From NCBI GenBank assembly GCA_031431195.1, contig JANPCU010000166.1, positions 1 to 19,437 of the forward strand: 19,437 bases of DNA. The letters run 5' to 3'. Within the stretch, counting starts at the first letter, position 1. Each line of letters opens with the position of its first letter. Origin of the DNA: TH-plancto1 sp031431195. Lineage in GTDB: Bacteria; Planctomycetota; Planctomycetia; Planctomycetales; Planctomycetaceae. A program made the position numbers and the translations under genes. Positions 7,859 through 14,106 of this stretch are shown here, one piece after another. Below the pieces are notes generated by a model, which worked only from the letters and a program-made list of their open reading frames with translations, made no database searches and was not told where the DNA came from.

Positions 7859-8260
7859 TTACTGCCCTTCTAGGATTCTGATCAACTCTCCATTGTCATT
7901 GTAGCAAAGCAAGCAAGATCCGCCGACAACTGGCTGTCGATACGAAACCATCACCGTCGTTATTCCAACATCGGAAGGCATCAGTTCGGCAATTAGCACG
8001 TCCTTTGAGACACCAGATCTACTCGACTCGAAATCCAACGCTAATGCCAATACATGTCTTTCATATTCAGAAAGTGCTATCGTGGCGTCTGATATCTCAG
8101 TCATTTCATGAGTCACTGTCAAGTGCGGATTCTTGGGCTCTTTTGATTCAGAACAACTGCTGAACACACAAGCGACCGCAAGGGCGCAACCGCAAATGAC
8201 GCAATGGCCGCTGATGCGGGCGATACACACGAACACTACCGATCGCATAGGCATATTCAT
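7859..8260 (-). CDS. Small lipoprotein, candidate immunity protein for the RHS protein
   Basis: This 133-residue protein matches no family I recognise. Its N-terminus is hydrophobic (VICGCALAVACVFSSC) and ends in Cys36 (FSSC) or Cys31 (AVAC) as a possible lipidation site, so it is probably anchored in a membrane facing the periplasm; neither lipobox is ideal. The remainder is short, acidic and mixed alpha/beta in appearance. Its ATG overlaps the RHS stop as ATGA (8260-8257), implying translational coupling; in-frame ATGs at 8254 and 8248 are alternatives. It shares the low GC of the RHS tip: 24 of 60 bases are G/C at 8041-8100. A small gene directly after an RHS toxin is usually its immunity protein, and a periplasm-facing lipoprotein fits an exported toxin. 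That role is inference from position. Confidence 0.75.
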   Translation of the reverse strand: MNMPMRSVVFVCIARISGHCVICGCALAVACVFSSCSESKEPKNPHLTVTHEMTEISDATIALSEYERHVLALALDFESSRSGVSKDVLIAELMPSDVGITTVMVSYRQPVVGGSCLLCYNDNGELIRILEGQ

Positions 8261-10179
8261 TCTTCAGGTAGTCCCGCCTTTCTGCAGTATGATCTACGTA
8301 TAGCGTAAGCTCTTGAAAGGGAATCCTGAATCTGCTGCTCGCAACTTAGCGTTTCGCATTTCTCCTTCCCCTTTATCAGGCAAGTGATCGACACCTTCCA
8401 TGCGCGACACTCCGATGCATTGCCCGTCCCCGCAGGTACTCCAGCGGGATAGAGTGGGAAATCGGGATTACACGGTCCTGTCTCTGGGAAATGAGACGCT
8501 TCATGCTCCAAAACACAATCTCGATAGATTGCGATTGCTTCAGGGATAGTCACCAACTGGTCACCATTCTTGTCCACTGGTATGCTATAAAAGCACTTAA
8601 TCTTTTGCCCGTCGCAACAAAGAACACCCCCCGCTTCAGAGGGACGTAATTTATACAGGGCCTCAGCATCAGGCCTTTGCATGCCATTGGATTTCTTTGC
8701 GTCTGTGCAGCATTGCCCTGCGGTACGCTTTGGAGTCGGAGGTTTTGGCTGGTAGCAGAATTGGTAAGGATACCCAACACCACCTGTGTTTGGTGATACT
8801 GGCCAGTTCGGGATTCCACCCACTAGACCTGATGGATCAGTGCCTTTGCCTGCAAACCACCCAGCGTACGTATTTGCTCCGTTGGGGAACATTATCGGAT
8901 CCTGGCTCAGGAACCGGCCCTTGCTTTCGTGCATGGGGGCGAGGTTCAAGTGCCCCAAGACACTCCTGGCGATTGCAAGTTGCCATTGGCCGTAAGCCGA
9001 CGCGGTGAGCCTCACCCGTCTCCCCGTCCCCCCCGAAGTCGGCGAGTTCCCGACGTACCGAAACAGGTTGGCATCCCCGCCTGCGAACCCGATGGGGTCG
9101 AGGCTGATCCACCTTGCGATCGTCGGCTGGTAGTGTCTCGCGCGGATGTACTGAGTGGCGAGGGCGGCGTCCCAGTAGTAGCCAACCATGCCGCCCCACA
9201 GGAACGGCGTCAGCAGCGTTGGGCTGCCGAGCAGGGTGCCGAAGGCGGTGTAGTTGTACCGCTCCTGCACCGCTTCGCTCTCGTCGGTCAGCGCCCGTGT
9301 CGAGCCGAGGGCGTCGAAGTGGTATGTCGTGCTGGCCCCAGCCTTCCGGTGGCTGATCAGTCCACCATAGGTGGATGGTTCCGTCGTGAACGCCGTTTCG
9401 GTGGTCCCAGCGGCATCAGTCTCAGCCAAGTAATTCTGATCGTCCCACACGAACAGCTTGGTCCCCGTCGGCTCCTCCAGCTTCATCCGTAGACCATCCG
9501 CATCATACGCCATCGAAGTCACGCCGCCGCTCGGCTGGATCGTCTTCACCAACCGATTCTCATAGTCCCACACCTGCGTCGTGCGGTCCCCACTCGGCTT
9601 CTGAATCACCGTCTGGTTCCCGTTCCCGTCATACGTGAACGTCGTCGTGCCGCTGTTGTCCTCCGAGGTCAGCAGTTGGTTACAAGCATCGTAGACCAGC
9701 GTCGTGCGTGCCCCATCCTCGATCTTCAGCGTGCGGTTCCCCACGCTGTCATAGGTGAACGTGTGCCGGTAGGGATTCGTCCCCGTCCGCCACTCGGCAG
9801 TCACCTGGCTGATCCGGTCGTACGTCCAAGTCACCCGCGACCCGTCCGCCTCCAGCACGCTGGTCCGCCGACCGTTGCCATCGTACTCATACTCAAACTT
9901 CGACACCGTGCTGTCGTCACTCTTCAGCGTATGCACACTCTGCACCCGCGAGGCGACATCATACACATACGAGGTCCGCGTCCCATTCGCCAGCTGCACG
10001 CTCGTCCGCCGACCGTTCAGATCGTACGCATAGGTGGTCCGCTCCCCTTGCGGATTGATCACCCCCGTCAGCCGCCGCATCACGTCATACGTATAAGTGT
10101 GCAGACCCCCATCCGCATCGGTCATCCCAATCTTGTTCCGCACCGAATCATACCGGTACTGCACACGCTTCGTGATCAT
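8257..10179 (-). CDS. RHS/YD-repeat protein with C-terminal HExxH metallopeptidase-like domain
   Basis: A 640-residue RHS protein, probably a polymorphic toxin. YD repeats (YDxxG type) run from residue 10 to about 310. The RHS core follows with YIRARHYQPTIARWISLDPIGF at 344-365 and NLFRYVGNSPT at 371-381. After a 39-residue odd segment, a second degenerate core end appears (GRFLSQDPIMF at 421-431, DPSGL at 448-452). The tip, about 453-640, has HEASH at 559-563, a zinc-protease HExxH motif, with Glu590 (SECRAW) as a candidate third ligand. It holds 13 Cys, against one in residues 1-474, which suggests disulfides and action outside the cytoplasm. The tip is AT-richer: 27 of 60 bases G/C at 8581-8640 versus 36 of 60 at 9541-9600. 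The gene begins mid-repeat with no signal peptide, so it is short for Rhs, but GGAG lies 8 nt before the ATG. Confidence 0.9.
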   Translation of the reverse strand: MITKRVQYRYDSVRNKIGMTDADGGLHTYTYDVMRRLTGVINPQGERTTYAYDLNGRRTSVQLANGTRTSYVYDVASRVQSVHTLKSDDSTVSKFEYEYDGNGRRTSVLEADGSRVTWTYDRISQVTAEWRTGTNPYRHTFTYDSVGNRTLKIEDGARTTLVYDACNQLLTSEDNSGTTTFTYDGNGNQTVIQKPSGDRTTQVWDYENRLVKTIQPSGGVTSMAYDADGLRMKLEEPTGTKLFVWDDQNYLAETDAAGTTETAFTTEPSTYGGLISHRKAGASTTYHFDALGSTRALTDESEAVQERYNYTAFGTLLGSPTLLTPFLWGGMVGYYWDAALATQYIRARHYQPTIARWISLDPIGFAGGDANLFRYVGNSPTSGGTGRRVRLTASAYGQWQLAIARSVLGHLNLAPMHESKGRFLSQDPIMFPNGANTYAGWFAGKGTDPSGLVGGIPNWPVSPNTGGVGYPYQFCYQPKPPTPKRTAGQCCTDAKKSNGMQRPDAEALYKLRPSEAGGVLCCDGQKIKCFYSIPVDKNGDQLVTIPEAIAIYRDCVLEHEASHFPETGPCNPDFPLYPAGVPAGTGNASECRAWKVSITCLIKGKEKCETLSCEQQIQDSLSRAYAIRRSYCRKAGLPEE

Positions 10180-10187
10180 GAGTGGAT

Positions 10188-10233
10188 CTCCAGATGGGTT
10201 GGCTTATATACGAGGCAACGTCGTGATTCTCAA
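10188..10233 (-). promoter_or_regulatory. Candidate promoter and ribosome site of the RHS gene
   Basis: Reading the minus strand, TTGAGA (10233-10228), a 17-nt spacer and TATATA (10210-10205) resemble a sigma70-type promoter; TATAAG overlaps as an alternative -10. GGAG at 10191-10188 follows, 8 nt before the ATG at 10179. The leader would be only about 20 nt. If real, the 640-residue protein is an independently expressed gene and not just a broken fragment. Confidence 0.4.
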
Positions 10234-10383
10234 CACCCAATGTCGTGGAGTAAAGATGAAAGTCGGAGTTCGGTCGGAAGATTTCGCAGATTTCCGGGCA
10301 CTGCGGGAGACCGTGGGTTGGATACTTTGGAGCCGACCAGTATCCCTTTGCACGAAAGTTTGGCTCGATTTCGGCGTGGTGGC

Positions 10384-10407
10384 CCAGACGCTACTTCAAG
10401 CGTCTGG
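10384..10407. terminator. Hairpin downstream of the tandem-repeat protein gene
   Basis: CCAGACGCT (10384-10392) and AGCGTCTGG (10399-10407) form a perfect 9-bp stem with a 6-nt loop, about 75 nt past the stop of the 526-residue protein gene. No T-run follows on the minus strand, so a terminator role is only suggested by position. Confidence 0.35.
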
Positions 10408-10481
10408 TTTGTGGGACAACAAGAGGTGACAGAGGACTCGTCCGCTTTTTAGACCCCTCTTGTGTCGGTGCCCACGCAACA

Positions 10482-12062
10482 TCATCGAGAGAACATCACC
10501 TGCAGGCTGACCATGTGCGGTTCGATCTGTGCCATGGTCTGATAGAGCAGCTGTTGGTGCTCTGGCTGGCATTGGGTCACGCGGGCTTTGCAGGTGTTCC
10601 AGGCGCGGATCATCGTGCTGGCGTGAGCGGCCAGTGGCTCGCTGTCGTGCTGGGTGGAGACCTGATCGTGCAGAGTATGTGCCGCCGTGTGGAGGGCTTC
10701 GAGTTCCTGAGTGAACTGGGCCTTAAACTGGGGGTTGTACTTGCCGGAGTTCAGTACGCTCTTCACCGTAGTCTGCTCGAACTGGTAGGCCAGTTCATCC
10801 AGACTGGCGGCCAGCTGGGTCAGTTGGGCGCGGTCCAGCCCGGCGTCGATCCCCAGGGCTCCGCGCAACATGGCCATGCGCGACTCGACATCGATCAGCT
10901 GCTGCTGGATCAAGGGGGAGTTGAACGCCCGGCACTGGTTGGCGAACTCGCGCCACTGCACGTCGAAGAGGCGGTAGTCCCAGAGGAGCGAATCGCGGTC
11001 AAATTGACCTTGTGCCGCCGCAGCGAATGAATGGCAGGTGTTGTGGAACTCGTTGGCGACTTTGAGGACTTTGTCAGGTTGAGGATGGGTCAGCAGGTCG
11101 GGGAGCGTGATCGCGGCCATCAGTCGATCCGCATCCGCTTCGACCGTCTGTACCAATTGCTGAATTAATACGGGGTCGAGTTCGACCGGGATCCAGAGCT
11201 GCTCCTGAATTGACCGACCGGTCTGTTCGACACGCAGCATGCTGCGACGAATGCGGTCCGTGGCGACCGGATGCAGACGGGCCGAGAAAGCCCGCCAATC
11301 CTGTTGGCACTGCTTGTACTCATCCACCAACTGGTCATATCCCGCCCGGTCGACGAGTGAGGTCGCCTGCCGAAATCGCAGCTGCAATTGCTTACCCTGC
11401 TGCAGCAGTTCAGGCATTTGAGGCGACCGCCGCAGATCGAGATAGATGTCGTCCATCAACTGGCGATAGTTCGTGGTCAACTCCCCGGACAATCGCACCA
11501 GTTCCGTGCGGTCCAGCTGAGGTTCGATGCCCAGCATTTGGCACAGCTGGCGGTCATGGGCAGACACGGCTTTCACCAACTGCTTGGTTCGCGGGGTCAG
11601 GTCGGGGAACAACTGGAGCTGGTACTCGACGCTCCGCCAATCGCGGTCGATGGCGGCGTAGTCCTGGGCCATCTGTTCCAGGGAGTGACCGCCCCGCCCC
11701 ACGCTTTGGGCATCGAGTGCCGCCTGAACCTGGATCAGGCGACCGAGCTGGCCGCGCAGTTGCGGCTGGGAGCGAGACTCGATTTGCAGGGACTGAGCCA
11801 GCTGCATCGCGTCGGTCGACATCGCCTGGACCTCCAGGCGTGCTGCGCGCGTCGGAGAATCGGGCCGTGGCCGGGGAGCGACTTCCGGTCGAGGGGCAGG
11901 CTGAGGAGCCGGTTGGGGCTGAGGGGGCCGTCCGCGATTGAGCTGCGACTCGATGAGAGCACGCAGCAGTTCGTCGACGATCTCCTTGCGTTGCGCCCAC
12001 GCGTTCGATGTCAGGCCATGCAGTGCCAGGACGAGGATCAGCCAGCGAGAGGACCAGCGCAT
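10482..12062 (-). CDS. Secreted alpha-helical protein with four ~114-residue repeats
   Basis: I do not recognise a family for this 526-residue protein. Residues 1-23 form a signal peptide with an AWA site before Gln24, so it is exported. Residues 43-70 are a Pro/Arg/Gln-rich linker (PQPQPAPQPAPRPEVAPRPR). The rest is Gln-rich and predicted largely helical. It is built from repeats whose marker Trp recurs at 142, 256, 370 and 488, spaced 114, 114 and 118 residues. Each unit reads roughly Y-x6-W-R/N, ~20 residues with a helix, then LGI-x3-LDR-x2-L in units one and three; the fourth is cut short by the C-terminus. No catalytic motif is seen, so a structural or binding role in the envelope is plausible. 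Start is the ATG at 12062, without a strong ribosome site. The cytochrome gene lies just upstream on the same strand (67 nt). Confidence 0.85.
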   Translation of the reverse strand: MRWSSRWLILVLALHGLTSNAWAQRKEIVDELLRALIESQLNRGRPPQPQPAPQPAPRPEVAPRPRPDSPTRAARLEVQAMSTDAMQLAQSLQIESRSQPQLRGQLGRLIQVQAALDAQSVGRGGHSLEQMAQDYAAIDRDWRSVEYQLQLFPDLTPRTKQLVKAVSAHDRQLCQMLGIEPQLDRTELVRLSGELTTNYRQLMDDIYLDLRRSPQMPELLQQGKQLQLRFRQATSLVDRAGYDQLVDEYKQCQQDWRAFSARLHPVATDRIRRSMLRVEQTGRSIQEQLWIPVELDPVLIQQLVQTVEADADRLMAAITLPDLLTHPQPDKVLKVANEFHNTCHSFAAAAQGQFDRDSLLWDYRLFDVQWREFANQCRAFNSPLIQQQLIDVESRMAMLRGALGIDAGLDRAQLTQLAASLDELAYQFEQTTVKSVLNSGKYNPQFKAQFTQELEALHTAAHTLHDQVSTQHDSEPLAAHASTMIRAWNTCKARVTQCQPEHQQLLYQTMAQIEPHMVSLQVMFSR

Positions 12063-12128
12063 TGTTCTTTTCCCGGACGGAGATGAAACTGACGACTGAC
12101 TCAGTCGCCCAGTACACGAAAAAATAGG

Positions 12129-12497
12129 TTACATCGGCTTATGGATTTCGTGACACGCCATGCAGTTCGTAGCAGTCCGAAAGAGCGCTGGCCCCTCTTC
12201 CTGCTTGTCGACCATGGCCTGGGCGGCTGCGACGAGCCCCTTGGTCTTCTCGGTCCAGCTCTCGGCCTCACCTTGCGGCGGGGTCAACTTCTCCAGAGCT
12301 TGGGAGAGTTTCAGAAACTCCGCCTGCTCGTCTGCGGTGGCTTTCCCGGTCGCGACCTTGCGGGCCAGCCCCTCTTTAAAGGCGACCTTCATGATCGACT
12401 TGATCGTCGGTGCCTCTTTGGGTTCGTCGGCTCCGTATGCGAATGCGAGAGGGAGAAGGAGAAGTGAAGCCAATGCGGCCCCGCGAAATCGAGTCAC
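12129..12497 (-). CDS. Small exported c-type cytochrome with C-terminal haem site
   Basis: A 122-residue protein starting with GTG. Residues 1-23 are a signal peptide (ALASLLLLPLAFAYGA), placing it in the periplasm. The haem-attachment motif CMACH at 112-116 lies six residues from the end, as in class II (cytochrome c'/c556-like) four-helix cytochromes, where Met near the N-terminus (here Met36 in SIMKVAF) can be an axial ligand. The body is helical (KEGLARKV, ADEQAEFLKLSQALEKL). It is likely an electron carrier or redox sensor. The frame is open to 12611, but the extension would encode the palindromic repeat at 12561-12596, whereas GGAGG sits 7 nt before the GTG at 12497. It probably shares a transcript with the following 526-residue secreted protein gene. 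Confidence 0.85.
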   Translation of the reverse strand: MTRFRGAALASLLLLPLAFAYGADEPKEAPTIKSIMKVAFKEGLARKVATGKATADEQAEFLKLSQALEKLTPPQGEAESWTEKTKGLVAAAQAMVDKQEEGPALFRTATNCMACHEIHKPM

Positions 12498-12504
12498 GAT
12501 GCGT

Positions 12505-12509
12505 CCTCC
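12505..12509 (-). promoter_or_regulatory. Ribosome binding site deciding the cytochrome start
   Basis: On the minus strand GGAGG lies 7 nt before the GTG at 12497-12495. It is the strongest Shine-Dalgarno in the window and selects this GTG over the in-frame ATG at 12611, whose extension crosses a repeat. Confidence 0.7.
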
Positions 12510-12560
12510 GTGGTGGGTGATTATCCGCTTTAGGCGATGGGTCCGTGGAAACGTACCTGC

Positions 12561-12596
12561 CAGACTTCCGAAGTCTCGGAAGACTTCGGAAGTCTG
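12561..12596. repeat. Dispersed 'GACTTCCGAAGTC' hairpin, copy 2
   Basis: CAGACTTCCGAAGTC (12561-12575) and its perfect complement GACTTCGGAAGTCTG (12582-12596) form a 15-bp stem with a 6-nt loop. Shorter relatives of the same units are at 5382-5405. It lies upstream of the cytochrome gene, beyond its ribosome site. Confidence 0.8.
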
Positions 12597-12707
12597 TGTG
12601 GACGCGAACACCTGATGCCACGATACGAAGTCCGCGACTCGGATTCAATACGAAGTGCCCGGCAGTTTGGGATCGGTGTGCGGTCAGATTTTATGGCAAC
12701 GGATCGA

Positions 12708-12748
12708 GTGGCACGCCCTGACGACTTTGAAGAAGGGCGTGGCGAGCG
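12708..12748 (+). repeat. Dispersed GC-rich repeat, copy 2
   Basis: Matches 7758-7798 in reverse complement: GTGGCACGCCCTGAC, a variable centre, then GAAGGGCGTGG. Both copies are in intergenic DNA. Confidence 0.65.
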
Positions 12749-12810
12749 GTGAGAAGACATGGCCTTCGCCAAGCCTCGGACCATGCCACCCAACCGCCGC
12801 CGTTTCATTG

Positions 12811-12911
12811 ATACTTCACGCGGGCCCGATCGAGGCGTAAGACGGACATCCTCGTCCGTCGCTCCCCGAGTTTTTTTCACACGGACGGACAAGGATGTCC
12901 GTCCTACGCAA
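12811..12911. repeat. ~100-bp hairpin element, copy 1
   Basis: Two inverted arms, centred on GACGGACATCCTCGTCCGTC (12841-12860) and GGACGGACAAGGATGTCCGT (12883-12902), flank a short T-rich loop. The stretch 12811-12864 matches the reverse complement of 18662-18715 at 50 of 54 positions by hand count, and the second arm matches 18621-18650 with about one difference. It therefore is one copy of a dispersed non-coding element. Confidence 0.8.
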
Positions 12912-12965
12912 TGCCTCATTTCTCTCCGCGCGAAGTAGAACATCGGCGAGATTGTTTTAAGTCCG

Positions 12966-13889
12966 TTACCGACTGCGAACCGTCTTGGGAGCTTTCCCGA
13001 CCTCGAGGTCAGCCTTTAATTTCAACACCGCCAGCTCTTTGGCCTTCGCCTCGACCTCAATGGTCAGGTCGAGTTTTTTCCAACATTCTGGAAAGTCACT
13101 CACGTCGATGAAGTCATGGTGTCGCTCGGGTTTCGGGCCGTCCCAGCCTTCAATCGGGCTGGAAAGATGGAACATCGGCTCCCGGTTCCATGTGGCGAGA
13201 GCCTCTTTCGTTGCCTGTTCGACAGTCATATCGTCGTGATGACAGCGGTGATGATGCACGTCATAAACGAGCGGGATCCCGGTGGCTGTGCAGATCGGCA
13301 GAAGGTCAGCAGGCGTGAATATCTTGTCGTCATTCTCAACGGTCAATCGGCATCGGACTCTCGCCGAAAGCCGGTCGAGGCAGCGGGCGAAATCAGCAAG
13401 AGCTTGTGGCTTGTTCCCATACGCCCCGCCCCCATGAATGTTGATGACATCGGCCCCAATCCATTCGGCCACTTCCGCCTGATACTCCAGCTCTTGGACG
13501 GACTTTTCCACCACATCGGGGCGGAGCGAGTTCAGCACGACAAATTGATCGGGGTGGAAACAGGTCCGCAGGTTGTGCTGCTTGACGAACTTCCCGCTCT
13601 CCTTGAATCGGTCAATGATCTCGCCCGCTGCGGGCAGTTCATCGACCCCATATCCCCAAGTGGGATGCGTTTTGATCGGGAGAATCTGGCTGTTCACTCG
13701 GAAGCAACCGATGCCATTGTCGGCACAAAACTGAAGGGCAGCGAGCAGAGCATGGGCGTTCTCCAAACACAGACGGCTGAGTTTTTCCAAAGCTGCAGGT
13801 CGAGTCATCTTGCCGATCGCGGTCGCCGTTGTCGTGACGAACTTGATCGGCTCATCTCGAAACATGCAGCAAAGACCAAGTCGAATCAT
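12966..13889 (-). CDS. uvsE: UV damage endonuclease UvsE (UVDE)
   Basis: A 307-residue TIM-barrel endonuclease that nicks DNA 5' of UV photoproducts and some other lesions, independently of UvrABC. Family landmarks occur in order: IRLGLCCMF at 2-10, FRVNSQILP at 63-71, TCFHPDQFVVLNS at 109-121, INIHGGGAYG at 149-158, TVENDD at 183-188, YDVHHHRCHHD at 209-219, HLSSP at 241-245 and HHDFID at 257-262. These supply the His/Asp/Glu residues that bind the metal cluster. The ATG at 13889 is chosen because the family start MIRLGL lies there and GGAAG precedes it; the open frame to 13988 adds unrelated sequence. The length is normal, with a Lys/Glu-rich tail. It appears monocistronic, with the second DUF1501 gene upstream on the same strand after a 217-nt gap. 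Confidence 0.95.
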   Translation of the reverse strand: MIRLGLCCMFRDEPIKFVTTTATAIGKMTRPAALEKLSRLCLENAHALLAALQFCADNGIGCFRVNSQILPIKTHPTWGYGVDELPAAGEIIDRFKESGKFVKQHNLRTCFHPDQFVVLNSLRPDVVEKSVQELEYQAEVAEWIGADVINIHGGGAYGNKPQALADFARCLDRLSARVRCRLTVENDDKIFTPADLLPICTATGIPLVYDVHHHRCHHDDMTVEQATKEALATWNREPMFHLSSPIEGWDGPKPERHHDFIDVSDFPECWKKLDLTIEVEAKAKELAVLKLKADLEVGKAPKTVRSR

Positions 13890-14106
13890 GGCTCTTCCAA
13901 ATTCATCCCGGTGATCGTCAGTGGCCGTATTCTGGCCACCGCAGCCAAACAACCCTGCCTTTGATCGACCCCTGCGAAGTACGGTCACTGTGCGATGATA
14001 CGCTACAAGATCGTAGACCTAACGATTTGGATGTCCACAGCTGATGACGCTGGAATCATTGTCTCGAGCGGGATCGGGGACGCGGATTGCGCTGAATCTT
14101 GGCCGA

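Larger units (their letters stand above)
10180..10481. other. Gap upstream of the RHS gene
   Basis: About 300 nt between two minus-strand genes. No in-frame RHS sequence continues upstream of 10179 and no gene is supported on either strand. It contains the candidate RHS promoter and a 9-bp hairpin at 10384-10407. Confidence 0.55.
12612..12965. other. Repeat-filled gap between cytochrome and uvsE
   Basis: About 350 nt without a supportable gene. It is largely made of two dispersed repeats: the GC-rich unit at 12708-12748 and the ~100-bp 'GACGGACATCC' hairpin element at 12811-12911. Confidence 0.7.

Noticed and set aside
9676..10452. 258-codon plus-strand open frame opposite the RHS gene
   Set aside because: It mirrors the periodic YD repeats on the minus strand (recurring HPRP/IRIG patterns) and has no signal of its own.
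12498..12611. 38-residue N-terminal extension of the cytochrome
   Set aside because: It would translate the palindrome at 12561-12596 and bury the signal peptide; GGAGG supports the GTG at 12497.
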